Assembly: GCA_964533275.1 (NCBI GenBank)
Contig: CAZHJK010000008.1
Coordinates: forward strand, 1-64,000
DNA length: 64,000 nucleotides
From: CAZHJK01 sp964533275
Lineage (GTDB): Bacteria > Bacillota > Clostridia > Eubacteriales > Garciellaceae
Direction: 5' to 3'
Numbering within the stretch: position 1 is the first letter of the stretch; the number at the start of each line of letters is the position of its first letter. A program made the translations under genes and the position numbers. Below the pieces are notes generated by a model, which saw only the letters and a program-made list of their open reading frames with translations, had not been told where the DNA came from and ran no database searches. Below, piece after piece: positions 1-8,486 of the stretch.

Positions 1-4
1 AATT

Positions 5-34
5 AAAGCCTTCCATATATTGATGGAAGGCTTT
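5..34 (-). terminator. Rho-independent terminator after sigE
   Basis: A perfect 12-bp inverted repeat (arms 5-16 and 23-34, 6-base loop) overlaps the sigE stop codon. The tail after the hairpin on the minus strand is short and only partly T-rich, so it may act as a modest or bidirectional terminator closing spoIIGA-sigE. Confidence 0.75.
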
Positions 35-773
35 ATACCATTCTATTTATTTCCTTTTTAAGTCTTTTTATAATTCTTTTTTCTAATCTTGATATATAAG
101 ATTGAGAAATTCCAAGTAAATCTGCAACCTCTTTTTGTGTTTTTTCAATTCCATCCATTAATCCAAAACGCAATTCCATTATCTTTTTTTCTCTTTCATT
201 TAATTTATTCATAGCAATTTGCAATAATTCTTTATCAACTTCTTCTTCAATATACTTATGGATAATATCATTATCAGTACCAAGTATATCAGATAAAAGC
301 AATTCATTCCCATCCCAGTCTATGTTTAAAGGTTCATCAAAGGAAATTTCTAATCTAATTTTATTATTCCTACGCAAGAACATTAATATCTCATTTTCTA
401 TACATCTAGAAGCATAAGTAGCAAGTTTTATATTTTTTTCTGGATCAAAAGTGTTTACAGCTTTTATTAAGCCAATAGTTCCTATAGAGATTAAATCCTC
501 CACACCAATTCCTGTGTTTTCAAATTTTCTTGCAATATACACAACTAGTCTTAAATTTCTCTCAATTAATACTGTCTTAATTGAGTTATTATTACTTTGT
601 TTCTTTAAACGATTTACAAGATAAGTTTCTTCCTCTAGTGTTAAGGGTGGAGGTAAAGCTTCACTTCCTCCTATGTAAAAAATTTCTCCTGTTTCTTTTA
701 TTTTTAATAAATATATAATTTTTACATATATAATCTGTAGTTTTAATAAAAAGATCCTACCTTTTACTTTCAT
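33..773 (-). CDS. sigE: RNA polymerase sporulation sigma factor, pro-sigma-E
   Basis: Mother-cell-specific sigma factor of early sporulation. At 246 aa it matches the family length. A hydrophobic/basic pro-sequence fills about the first 35 residues, followed by YIGGSEALPPP, the hallmark of pro-sigma-E. Region 2 (RNLRLVVYIARKFE, then ATYASRCIENEILM) and region 4 with its helix-turn-helix (KTQKEVADLLGISQSYISRL) follow. It starts with ATG just behind a GGGGG ribosome-binding site. It lies 10 bp after spoIIGA, whose protease should remove the pro-sequence. The sigma-G gene that usually follows would lie outside the window. Confidence 0.98.
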   Translation of the reverse strand: MKVKGRIFLLKLQIIYVKIIYLLKIKETGEIFYIGGSEALPPPLTLEEETYLVNRLKKQSNNNSIKTVLIERNLRLVVYIARKFENTGIGVEDLISIGTIGLIKAVNTFDPEKNIKLATYASRCIENEILMFLRRNNKIRLEISFDEPLNIDWDGNELLLSDILGTDNDIIHKYIEEEVDKELLQIAMNKLNEREKKIMELRFGLMDGIEKTQKEVADLLGISQSYISRLEKRIIKRLKKEINRMV

Positions 774-783
774 GTCTATCCCC

Positions 784-1689
784 CTATGAATGTTTGTTTA
801 AAATTTCTGGATGCAATAGAGCGCTATACTCTCCACTTTTACTTAGACTATAATTATATATTGCCATAATAACATCTGTTACTTCCTTTTTTTCCTTTTT
901 ATCAAACAATATTATTTTATCTGTTTTAAATCCAACTAAAAGTCCATTTTGTTCACCTATTGATGAATAGGGAATCATTCTAAACCGTTTTATCCAATTT
1001 GAGTTCACAAGAACCTTAGAAATTTGTTCAAAATTCTTTTCTTCATTATTCCTAAAAATATTATTAATTTCAATGGGTAAAATATCTTTTATTAAATTAT
1101 ATTCAACAATTATTACTGGAAGCTTTGAGACTGGATCATATAAAAAATTGGCAGTATCAAAAAGACCTAGAGTTTGTACTTCTTTCCCATCAACAAAAAT
1201 ATTTAATTGGGTTATTATATTTTCCTTTGATATTTTCTTTTGAATAAATTCCCATGAAAATTTAATTGAAAAAAATGCAATTATACATGTAATTATTAAT
1301 AAGTTTATAGGAAAATCCGAAACATAAAAAAAACCCTCCGAAGCAAGTCCTCCACGATTTGTCATATAAATTAAAGCAAATGCTGTACCTCCAAAAATAA
1401 ATGATATAAGATAAAAAATTGTAAATGGTCTTATAAAATCTCTTATTCTAATAGGTGTAAAAACAATTATAATAATTAGAATAGATAAACATATCTTCAT
1501 AGATAATTCACCTAAGAAATTCAGGGAAGGTAAATATATTAAAATGGTATATATAGCTCCAATAGTAGATCCAAGTATAATTTTAATCGTATTTGTTCTA
1601 ATTTTTGAAAATCGAGCAGTAAGACATATAATTATGTAATTCATAATAAAGTTTTCAATTATAATAATATCACCATAAATATAAGTCAC
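784..1689 (-). CDS. spoIIGA: Sigma-E processing peptidase SpoIIGA
   Basis: Membrane-embedded aspartic protease that, when SpoIIR signals from the forespore, cuts pro-sigma-E in the mother cell. The first ~155 residues form five or six membrane segments; the rest is the soluble protease domain. The catalytic Asp sits near residue 178 in the motif FDTAN, followed by LYDPVSKLPV. Most homologues I know read DTGN or DSGN, so the Gly-to-Ala change is unusual. GTG start behind GGAGGGAG. It is directly upstream of its substrate gene sigE, as in other spore formers. Confidence 0.95.
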   Translation of the reverse strand: MTYIYGDIIIIENFIMNYIIICLTARFSKIRTNTIKIILGSTIGAIYTILIYLPSLNFLGELSMKICLSILIIIIVFTPIRIRDFIRPFTIFYLISFIFGGTAFALIYMTNRGGLASEGFFYVSDFPINLLIITCIIAFFSIKFSWEFIQKKISKENIITQLNIFVDGKEVQTLGLFDTANFLYDPVSKLPVIIVEYNLIKDILPIEINNIFRNNEEKNFEQISKVLVNSNWIKRFRMIPYSSIGEQNGLLVGFKTDKIILFDKKEKKEVTDVIMAIYNYSLSKSGEYSALLHPEILNKHS

Positions 1690-1885
1690 AATCTCCCTCC
1701 TTTATTCAAGGGATTTGCATTTTATAATACAATATGCTCTTCCACCTCAATTTATGTTTTAGTGAATTGTATAAATGTAATTTTTTTAAATTACTGACCA
1801 TCTTCATATGAAATAATGAGAATTTGTTTAAGAAATCTAAAGTCTAATATGTAATTTCCTTTTTTTGTATAATAAATTCTATACC

Positions 1886-1932
1886 ATTATAACTTAATTT
1901 AATTTAAAAACATGTCATAATAGGGCGTCGAA
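1886..1932 (-). promoter_or_regulatory. Candidate Spo0A-dependent spoIIGA promoter
   Basis: On the minus strand a perfect TATAAT (1886-1891) lies 21 bp after ATGACA (1913-1918). The unusually long spacer recalls the B. subtilis spoIIG promoter, which uses sigma-A with 22-bp spacing and needs Spo0A~P. A 6-of-7 match to the 0A box (CGTCGAA on the plus strand, 1926-1932) sits just upstream. Assignment is by resemblance only. Confidence 0.5.
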
Positions 1933-1983
1933 AATTCTTTATTTATATAGAAAAATAAAAAATTTATGCTCTTCTAACTGTAC

Positions 1984-2017
1984 AAAAAAAAGAATAGGAA
2001 AATCCTATTCTTTTTTT
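1984..2017 (-). terminator. Terminator after ftsZ
   Basis: Hairpin with 9-bp arms (1991-1999 and 2003-2011), A-rich before and a run of eight Ts after on the minus strand. It ends ftsZ transcription and separates it from spoIIGA. Confidence 0.9.
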
Positions 2018-2029
2018 AACAAAGTTTTA

Positions 2030-3088
2030 CTATTTATGTTTTCTTAAAAAAGTTGGAATATCTAAATCTTCATTTGAAAATTGTTTAGCATTCTTATTTA
2101 TAGTTGCTGCAACTTCATCATAGGATTGAGTTGCCATATTTTCAAATCCTGTTGCAATTACAGTGATTTTTATTTCATCTTGGAGACTTTCATCTATAAC
2201 AGCTCCAAATATTAAATTTACATCAGGATCTGCTGCCTGTGCTACTAATTCAGCTGCTTCATTTACTTCAAAGAGACCTAATTGTGAGCCTCCAGTAATA
2301 TTTAATAAAACCCCTTTAGCTCCTTGAATTGAAGTTTCCAGCAATGGGCTTTGAATAGCCTTCTGTGCAGCTTCAGTTGCCCTATTTTCTCCACTTGCTC
2401 TTCCTATTCCCATATGAGCTAAGCCAGTATTTTCCATAATAGTATTTACATCTGCAAAATCTAAATTTATTAATCCAGGTACTGCAATTAAATCTGAAAT
2501 ACCTTGTACACCTTGAAGTAATACATCATCAGCTATTTTGAATGCATCACCTAATGAAGTTTTTTTCTCAGCAACCTGCAATAAACGATCATTTGGAATC
2601 GTAACTAAGGTATCAACCTTTGATTTTAATTCTTCTATTCCTTTATCCGCTTGGATCATTCTATTTCTACCCTCAAAATTAAAGGGCTTTGTAACTACTC
2701 CTACAGTTAATATACCTAATTCCTTAGCAATTGATGCAACCACAGGTGCAGCACCTGTACCTGTACCTCCTCCCATTCCTGCTGTAATAAAGACCATATC
2801 GGCACCTTCTAAAACCTTATATATCTCTTCTTTACTTTCCTCAGCAGATCTTTGTCCAATTTCAGGGTTTGCACCTGCCCCTAAACCCTTTGTTATCTTT
2901 TCACCTATTTGAATTTTATTTTCCGCTTGAGACAAAACTAAAGCTTGCTTATCAGTATTTAGAGCAATAAACTCTACTCCTCGAAGGCCAGCTTCAATCA
3001 TTCTATTTACAGCATTATTTCCTCCACCACCACAACCTATAACTTTAATTTGTGCAAATTGTTCTAATTCCATATCAAACTCAAGCAA
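2030..3088 (-). CDS. ftsZ: Cell division protein FtsZ
   Basis: Tubulin-like GTPase that polymerises into the Z ring and recruits the divisome. 352 aa. It shows the nucleotide-binding GCGGGGNNAVNRM near the N-terminus, the signature GGGTGTGAAP near residue 108, the T7-loop region around NLDFADV, and a C-terminal conserved peptide DIPTFLRKHK that anchors membrane-linked partners. The linker before that peptide is very short (about 15-20 residues). The start is TTG seven bases after AAGGAGG. FtsA is not encoded next to it; membrane anchoring may depend on SepF or an ftsA elsewhere. Confidence 0.98.
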   Translation of the reverse strand: MLEFDMELEQFAQIKVIGCGGGGNNAVNRMIEAGLRGVEFIALNTDKQALVLSQAENKIQIGEKITKGLGAGANPEIGQRSAEESKEEIYKVLEGADMVFITAGMGGGTGTGAAPVVASIAKELGILTVGVVTKPFNFEGRNRMIQADKGIEELKSKVDTLVTIPNDRLLQVAEKKTSLGDAFKIADDVLLQGVQGISDLIAVPGLINLDFADVNTIMENTGLAHMGIGRASGENRATEAAQKAIQSPLLETSIQGAKGVLLNITGGSQLGLFEVNEAAELVAQAADPDVNLIFGAVIDESLQDEIKITVIATGFENMATQSYDEVAATINKNAKQFSNEDLDIPTFLRKHK

Positions 3089-3154
3089 ATTGAGACCTCC
3101 TTCAATCTAGTTAAAATATTGATAATTGTATTAAGTACTTATGTTGAAAGTTTG

Positions 3155-3188
3155 ATTATATTAATTTACTTTAATAATAATAATTCAA
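3155..3188 (-). promoter_or_regulatory. Possible ftsZ promoter
   Basis: In the 144-base gap before ftsZ a perfect -10 TATAAT (3155-3160) is preceded by TTGAAT (3183-3188) at a long 22-bp spacing. A short AT-only hairpin overlaps the upstream element. Weak evidence; ftsZ may also be read from the upstream operon. Confidence 0.35.
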
Positions 3189-3232
3189 CATTATTATTAT
3201 TTTCCCTCTTTTTATTATGATTTTTATTTATT

Positions 3233-3574
3233 TTATTTTTTTACTATTCTATTTAGGAGATGTCTTCTTATTATAGCAAAGTTTTGAAAAAGCCTTGTGC
3301 CAAAAGCAAAAATAGCAGCATAATAAAGAGGAACACCTAAACGATCACCAACATAAGCTAAAAATGCAGCTAAAATTGCATTCCCAAAAAATCCTGATAT
3401 AAAAATATTACTATCAAACTTATGTTCCATATTGGATCTAATTCCACCAAATACTGAATCTAGCGCTGCTAACACAGCTATTGACATATAAGAAGAATAA
3501 ATTACAGGCACATTAAAAGGTAAAACAAAACCTAAAACAATTCCTAAAATTAGTCCTATTATTGGAAGTAACAT
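3233..3574 (-). CDS. sbp: Small basic family protein (DUF1290)
   Basis: 113-aa membrane protein with about four hydrophobic segments, the first starting at residue 2 and the last ending near residue 100, followed by a basic tail (RRHLLNRIVKK). It matches Sbp, a small protein regularly found between divIB/ylxWX and ftsAZ in Bacillota. Its molecular role is not established. Its start codon overlaps the stop of the upstream DUF881 gene, so the two are translationally coupled. Confidence 0.9.
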   Translation of the reverse strand: MLLPIIGLILGIVLGFVLPFNVPVIYSSYMSIAVLAALDSVFGGIRSNMEHKFDSNIFISGFFGNAILAAFLAYVGDRLGVPLYYAAIFAFGTRLFQNFAIIRRHLLNRIVKK

Positions 3575-4299
3575 TATTTATCACCTTCTTCTTCAACAAT
3601 TTTAAGGTATTTATATTCTTGAATATTCGGTACTCCCTTAATTAAAATATTATCTTGTTTGCTAATATAAATTTGTATATCCCACAACCTCATTAATTGG
3701 ATAATACCTTCAGGGGCTGTTAATATACTTTCTAATTTTTCTGGTTCCCCTATAGCTTCAATAATAAAAGGTGGTGCAAAGATTTCGTTTCCCACTTTAA
3801 TTGTTGCACCATTACAATCGATTTTAGAATTCCATGATATTGGAGCACCATTAATAGCTATTCTTTCAGCTCCTGCACCTCTTAAATCATTTATAATTTG
3901 TAAAATATCACTATTATGAATTATAAAATTATTTTCATTTTGACCTTCCTCATATTGTAAGCTGTCCTCCATATGAATCCTAACCCCCGGACCTTGTGTT
4001 TCCCTCTGTCCTGCAAGAACTCTATTCCACTTTAAGTCATTTTCTAAAGATTTGATTATATCTTCTACCTCATATTCATCTGAATAATAGGACTCTAATT
4101 TATCCGTTAGTTCATTAATTGAATTGTTTAGTCTATCTATTTCGCTTTGCTCATTCTCTATATTTTTTTTTTCTTCATATAAGCTTCTAATAGTAATTAT
4201 ATCTGAACTACTTTGGTCATGCTTAAATTGAGTTCCAGTTATAAAACCAGTAATAATAAAAATTGCGACTATTATCCATAATTTATTTATGTTCCCCAT
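3574..4299 (-). CDS. DUF881 family protein (second copy, YlxW-like)
   Basis: 241-aa protein with one N-terminal membrane anchor (about residues 7-23), a coiled-coil stretch (about 43-75, rich in E/K/L/N) and an extracytoplasmic DUF881 domain. The domain shows its typical features: TQGPGVRI near residue 102, LRGAGAERIAINGAP near 138 and the IGEPEKL region near 184. Tandem DUF881 genes between ftsQ and sbp are common in clostridia. No biochemical function is known; position suggests a role in division or envelope assembly. Confidence 0.88.
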   Translation of the reverse strand: MGNINKLWIIVAIFIITGFITGTQFKHDQSSSDIITIRSLYEEKKNIENEQSEIDRLNNSINELTDKLESYYSDEYEVEDIIKSLENDLKWNRVLAGQRETQGPGVRIHMEDSLQYEEGQNENNFIIHNSDILQIINDLRGAGAERIAINGAPISWNSKIDCNGATIKVGNEIFAPPFIIEAIGEPEKLESILTAPEGIIQLMRLWDIQIYISKQDNILIKGVPNIQEYKYLKIVEEEGDK

Positions 4300-4320
4300 T
4301 TATGGGACCTCCCACCATAA

Positions 4321-5034
4321 TTATTCCTCAACAGGTTGAGTATAATCAAAATCTATAATCCCTGAATATTTTGGAATCATAATTTCATCTTCCCTTTTAA
4401 TGGTAACCTGTATATAATTTGAATTTAATAACTCTACAATTCCTCCTCTTAACTGTATAGCAGATTGTAAAGTTTGACCATCCCCTATTACTTTAAATAC
4501 AAAGGGTCTAGAGTATTTCTCGCCATTTATAACAATATGATTCCCTGCCAATCTAATTTCTGAAGTAGATATAATTCTTTGTTCATTAATGGATATAGCT
4601 TCAGCACCCGATGAATTTAATTCATTTAACAATAATAAAAGATATTCCGGATATACAAGAAAAGGATCAAAACCTCCTTCACCATCTAAAGGTGTATAAT
4701 CTAAAGTAATAACAATACCTGGTCCCGTTACATCTAATAGACCTGCTATCATCTGTGACTTTTGGGTATTTGTTCTTAAATTATCTACGATTTTACTGTC
4801 ATGAACAACCTGGTCTTCAAATTCTATAATTTCATTTTCTAATTGTGAAATCTGATTCATTAAGCTTTCTTTTTCTTTTTTTAATTCATTTAATTGCCCA
4901 GCTAATTCTTGTGCCCTGGTTGTAGATACAAAACCACCTAATTGTGTAACTGATTTATATTGAGTTACTAACATTAAGCCAATAATAATACATATAATTG
5001 TAATTTCTAATTGTCCTTTATAAGCTTTTTTCAT
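4321..5034 (-). CDS. DUF881 family protein (first copy)
   Basis: 237 aa with the same architecture as its downstream neighbour: N-terminal membrane segment (about residues 9-25), coiled coil (about 44-80) and a DUF881 domain outside the membrane, with VTGPGIVITL near residue 102, SSGAEAISINEQRI near 141 and VIGDGQTL near 185. The two are diverged paralogues in tandem, likely an old duplication. It follows ftsQ by 11 bp. Function unknown; co-occurrence with division genes is the only clue. Confidence 0.88.
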   Translation of the reverse strand: MKKAYKGQLEITIICIIIGLMLVTQYKSVTQLGGFVSTTRAQELAGQLNELKKEKESLMNQISQLENEIIEFEDQVVHDSKIVDNLRTNTQKSQMIAGLLDVTGPGIVITLDYTPLDGEGGFDPFLVYPEYLLLLLNELNSSGAEAISINEQRIISTSEIRLAGNHIVINGEKYSRPFVFKVIGDGQTLQSAIQLRGGIVELLNSNYIQVTIKREDEIMIPKYSGIIDFDYTQPVEE

Positions 5035-5045
5035 ATTTATTCCTC

Positions 5046-5816
5046 CTAATTAGTACGAGGTTTATAGTGTGGGGCTCCACCATGACTTATATCTACAATA
5101 ACCTTTGGTTTTAATTGTAAAATAAATGTTCTTACAAATTCAATCTTTTTTTCTAAAATACTATCATTACCGATTTTTATAACACTGCCAGCATTTGTAT
5201 AAAGCTGCAAATTTAAATCATCTAATATATGTATTTCAGAAATTTCTTTTAACAGATCATTTTCCTTTAAGATGTTTATAATTTTTAGAATAGAATTTTT
5301 AAACCAAACTGGATTTATTTCAATAGGTTTTCCTATAATAAAACTAACTTCTTCTAGTCCAGTAATTAATGGATTATTATAGGTTTTTAATGATTGATTT
5401 TTTTCCATCACAACTCCTTCATCATCGATATAAAGAAATGTACCATCTTCAAAGGGAATAATACAAGCAATTTCTCTTTCCTGAATAGATAGAGAAACTT
5501 TATCAGGATAGTATCTAGTAATTTTCGCATCCTTAATAAATGAGTGCAAAAGAATATTATTCTCTATTTTACTACTGTTAAATTTAAAAATATTCATTCC
5601 TATTTCTATATTCGAAGTTCTTAATACTTCATTATCTTGGACATAGTCATTCCCAATAACTTCTATTTCTTTAATAAGGAAGAAATCAGTATAGAGTAAT
5701 AGAAATATAGTTGTTATTATAAAAAATATTAAAATCAATAGTATTATACCATACTTGCCTTTTATAAACCTTCTATGTCCATTATAGTTTAATGTTTTTT
5801 TACATTTTGTTGACAT
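5046..5816 (-). CDS. ftsQ: Cell division protein FtsQ/DivIB
   Basis: Bitopic divisome protein linking FtsL/FtsB-type proteins to septal peptidoglycan synthesis. A cytoplasmic basic N-terminus precedes one membrane segment (about residues 22-44). Next come the POTRA domain, starting at IKEIEVIGNDYV, and an FtsQ-type beta domain with YPDKVSLSIQEREIA and a DDEGVV turn. I chose the ATG at 5816 because GGAGAG lies six bases upstream; the reading frame stays open to a TTG at 5849, but that start would put the ribosome-binding site inside the gene. 256 aa, close to family length. Confidence 0.93.
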   Translation of the reverse strand: MSTKCKKTLNYNGHRRFIKGKYGIILLILIFFIITTIFLLLYTDFFLIKEIEVIGNDYVQDNEVLRTSNIEIGMNIFKFNSSKIENNILLHSFIKDAKITRYYPDKVSLSIQEREIACIIPFEDGTFLYIDDEGVVMEKNQSLKTYNNPLITGLEEVSFIIGKPIEINPVWFKNSILKIINILKENDLLKEISEIHILDDLNLQLYTNAGSVIKIGNDSILEKKIEFVRTFILQLKPKVIVDISHGGAPHYKPRTN

Positions 5817-5855
5817 GTCCATCTCTCCATATAATAATGTCTTCGACAATTTAGC

Positions 5856-5915
5856 AAGAGGACCCTAGGCTCCTCTTACAGCTTTTAGTTTGGCTCCCTG
5901 CTGGAATCAGCAGGG
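5856..5915 (-). promoter_or_regulatory. Structured 5' leader of ftsQ
   Basis: Two GC-rich hairpins stand in the ftsQ leader: a perfect 8-bp stem with a 4-base loop (5896-5915, CCCTGCTG arm) and a perfect 7-bp stem with an 8-base loop (5856-5877, AAGAGGA arm). Neither has a T-tract, so they are not plain terminators. Overlapping alternative pairings are possible upstream (CTACAT with ATGTAG versus GGGGA with TCCCC). I do not recognise a known riboswitch family. Confidence 0.5.
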
Positions 5916-5935
5916 GAAATTACCTACATCCCCTA

Positions 5936-5989
5936 TTTTTATTATAAGAATGTAGACTTTCTTATAATAAAAACTAAGGCCTTGTCCAA
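5936..5989 (-). promoter_or_regulatory. ftsQ promoter overlapped by an inverted repeat
   Basis: TTGGAC (5984-5989), 17-bp spacer, TATAAG (5961-5966) form a good sigma-A-type promoter. A perfect 15-bp inverted repeat (arms 5936-5950 and 5959-5973, 8-base centre) covers the -10 and the expected start site, as an operator would. Confidence 0.55.
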
Positions 5990-6004
5990 TTTTTCGCTAA
6001 TAAG

Positions 6005-6024
6005 GGTAGCATTACTGCGCTACC
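6005..6024 (-). terminator. Weak terminator after murA
   Basis: Six-bp GGTAGC/GCTACC stem with an 8-base loop directly after the murA stop, followed by a short T-containing tail (CTTATT). Probably inefficient. Confidence 0.5.
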
Positions 6025-6025
6025 T

Positions 6026-7282
6026 TTATTCAATCTTACGAAAAATTGATGCTCCAATGCTTTGTAAAGATTTTTCAAAATCTTCATATCCTCTATCTAC
6101 ATGATAAATATTATCTACAATAGTATCACCTTCAGCAGCTAATCCTGCTAATACTAACGCCGCTCCACCTCTTAAGTCCATAGCAGCAACATGTGCCCCA
6201 TATAACTTGTTGACACCTTTAATTACAGCAACTCTTCCATCCACATTTATATTGGCGCCCATTCGTATTAATTGTGAAGCATGTTTATATCTATTTTCAA
6301 AAATTGTTTCTGTAAAGATACTAGTACCCTGGGCAACAGTCATTAGAGCCATCATTTGTGCTTGCATATCAGTTGGAAATCCAGGATAAGGTAGGGTTCT
6401 AATAGTTTCTACTGCTTTTAATTTCTTTGGTGTATCTATTATTATTTTATCTTCAAGCTGAATAATTTTACTCCCTGCTTCAAAAAGCTTTGAAACAATA
6501 GAACTTATATGTTCAATATGGGCATTATTTAATGTTATCTTTCCTCCAGTAATTGCAGCAGCTACAGCAAAGGTTCCCGCAGCAATTCTATCAGGCATAA
6601 TTTCATATTCTACATTACTTAATTTTTTAACTCCTTCAATAATAATAGTATTTGTACCAGCTCCCCTTATTTTCCCCCCCATTTTATTTAGAAAGTTTTG
6701 CAAATCATAAATCTCTGGTTCTTTAGCTGCATTTCTAATTATTGTAATACCATTAGCTAAGGAAGCAGCTAGCATAATGTTTTCAGTTGCTCCTACACTC
6801 GGATAATCTAGCTGAATTTGACTTCCTTTTAATGTACTAGATTTGCAATATATATATCCATGGGATTCTGTAACTTCTGCACCTAACTCACGAAGGCTTT
6901 TTAAATGTAGATCAATAGGACGCAATCCTATATCACAACCTCCAGGATAAGAAAACTTTGCTTGTTTATGGGTTGCTAAAATTGCACCTAGTAATATTAT
7001 TGAAGAGCGCATTTCCCTTACTAATTTTTCTGGCACTTCATTGGTATGGATAGCACTAGAATCAACTATCAGTGTTTTTCCTTCTTTTCTTATTTTACAT
7101 CCTATAGATTCTAAAATTAAAATCATTGTGCTTACATCCTTAAGATTCGGCACATTGTGGATAATACTTTCCCCTTGATTTAATAATGCAGCAGCCAAAA
7201 TGGGTAAGACAGCATTTTTTGCACCTTGTACTTCTACCTCTCCTTTTAATGGTAAGCCACCTTTTATATAGAATTGGCTCAT
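6026..7282 (-). CDS. murA: UDP-N-acetylglucosamine 1-carboxyvinyltransferase
   Basis: First committed step of peptidoglycan synthesis: transfers enolpyruvate from PEP to UDP-GlcNAc in the cytoplasm. 418 aa, normal length. Visible features are QGAKNAVLPILAA at the N-terminus with the conserved Lys22-Asn23 pair, YPGGCDIGLRPIDLH near residue 113 carrying the PEP-reacting Cys (fosfomycin target), the AGTFAVAAAITGG segment and FPTDMQAQMMAL near residue 302. ATG start behind GGAGG. It lies between ftsW and ftsQ, where murG and murB often stand in related genomes. Confidence 0.97.
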   Translation of the reverse strand: MSQFYIKGGLPLKGEVEVQGAKNAVLPILAAALLNQGESIIHNVPNLKDVSTMILILESIGCKIRKEGKTLIVDSSAIHTNEVPEKLVREMRSSIILLGAILATHKQAKFSYPGGCDIGLRPIDLHLKSLRELGAEVTESHGYIYCKSSTLKGSQIQLDYPSVGATENIMLAASLANGITIIRNAAKEPEIYDLQNFLNKMGGKIRGAGTNTIIIEGVKKLSNVEYEIMPDRIAAGTFAVAAAITGGKITLNNAHIEHISSIVSKLFEAGSKIIQLEDKIIIDTPKKLKAVETIRTLPYPGFPTDMQAQMMALMTVAQGTSIFTETIFENRYKHASQLIRMGANINVDGRVAVIKGVNKLYGAHVAAMDLRGGAALVLAGLAAEGDTIVDNIYHVDRGYEDFEKSLQSIGASIFRKIE

Positions 7283-7382
7283 GTTTTTACACCTCCGAGA
7301 AGCCCATTTAATTATTATAAATTCTTAAAAGAAATAATCTATAATTATAATATGCTATATTCTCAATGATGTTACAAAAGCT

Positions 7383-8486
7383 CTATCTATCTAAAGTTGT
7401 ATATCTAGAAATGTTAAGCAAAATACCAACTCCACCCATTAAAAAAAATAGAGACGATCCTCCTGCACTTATAAAGGGTAAAGGCATACCCGTTACAGGT
7501 AAAATCGAAGTAGCTACTCCTATATTAATTATAACTTGAAAGGCAATCATAAATACAACTCCACAGGAATACAACGAAGCAAAAATATCAGGTGCATGAA
7601 GGGCTATTCGAATCCCCCTCCATATTAGTAACATAAATAATATAATTATAGTTGTTGTTCCAATAAGACCCAATTCTTCACCTATATGAGAAAATATAAA
7701 ATCATTTTGAGGTTCAGGTATGTATAGTAATTTTTGCTTTCCATTTCCTAAACCTTGACCAAACAATCCCCCTGATCCTAAGGCTAAGAGTGATTGAATA
7801 ATTTGATAACCATCTCCAGCCATATCCTCCCATGGATTTAAAAATGCAGTGAATCTTTCCATTCTGTAATTTGCTGAAACTATAAGTACTATTAATGCAG
7901 GGACAGCTAATGCCACCAATCCAAAGATATATTTTAAATTTGCACCTGCAACAAAAAGCATGGAAAAAATAATACCTGCTATTACTACAGCTGTACTTAA
8001 GTCTGGTTCCAAAATAATAATCCCACATACCACTGCCATTAAAAATAAATATGGAATTATTCCCTTAGTTAAGGTTCTTATTTCTTCCTTTTTTTTATTT
8101 ATACTATTAGCCATAAAAATAATTATACCTATCTTTGTCAGCTCTGATGGTTGTACAGTATAATTGCCTATCCCAATCCACCTTGTTGCTCCATTTGCAG
8201 ATACACCTACGCCAGGAATAAATTTAATTCCTAATAAAATTAAACATATTATAAATATAAGATTAGCGTATTTTTGTATTTTTTTATATGGATAATATGA
8301 CGCTATTGCCATAGCTATAAATCCTAACACACTCCATCTAACTTGACTTTTTAGAAAATAAAAATCATCATTAAACCTAATTCCTGCAGAATATTGGCTA
8401 GCACTAAACACCATAATAACACCTATTGATGTTAGTAAAACTACAGAAAAAATTATAATAAAATCAGCAGGATTTTTTTTAGGCAT
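7383..8486 (-). CDS. ftsW: Peptidoglycan polymerase FtsW/SpoVE (SEDS family)
   Basis: SEDS glycosyltransferase that polymerises lipid II at the septum, working with a class B penicillin-binding protein. 367 aa and about ten membrane segments. Family signatures include NGATRWIGIG near residue 97, QPSELTKI near 111, ILEPDLSTA near 158, NPWEDMAGDGYQIIQS near 217, IPEPQNDFIFSHIGEELG and GMPLPFISAGGSS near 334. The start overlaps the murD stop; I prefer the ATG at 8486 over the GTG three bases upstream. Could serve vegetative division, spore cortex (SpoVE role), or both. Confidence 0.94.
   Translation of the reverse strand: MPKKNPADFIIIFSVVLLTSIGVIMVFSASQYSAGIRFNDDFYFLKSQVRWSVLGFIAMAIASYYPYKKIQKYANLIFIICLILLGIKFIPGVGVSANGATRWIGIGNYTVQPSELTKIGIIIFMANSINKKKEEIRTLTKGIIPYLFLMAVVCGIIILEPDLSTAVVIAGIIFSMLFVAGANLKYIFGLVALAVPALIVLIVSANYRMERFTAFLNPWEDMAGDGYQIIQSLLALGSGGLFGQGLGNGKQKLLYIPEPQNDFIFSHIGEELGLIGTTTIIILFMLLIWRGIRIALHAPDIFASLYSCGVVFMIAFQVIINIGVATSILPVTGMPLPFISAGGSSLFFLMGGVGILLNISRYTTLDR

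Larger units (their letters stand above)
1690..2029 (-). other. Intergenic region ftsZ-spoIIGA
   Basis: This 340-base AT-rich gap contains no open reading frame I can support. It holds the ftsZ terminator at its upstream end and a candidate spoIIGA promoter near its middle; the ~190-base untranslated stretch from that promoter to the spoIIGA start shows nothing else recognisable. Confidence 0.7.

Noticed and set aside
2538..2912. Plus-strand open frames opposite ftsZ, nadK, spoIIIAE, cls and others
   Set aside because: All lie antisense to strongly conserved genes, lack ribosome-binding sites and resemble no family; they are shadows of codon usage in AT-rich genes.
7714..8028. 104-codon minus-strand frame inside ftsW
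   Set aside because: Overlaps ftsW in another frame with no start signal or recognisable domain.
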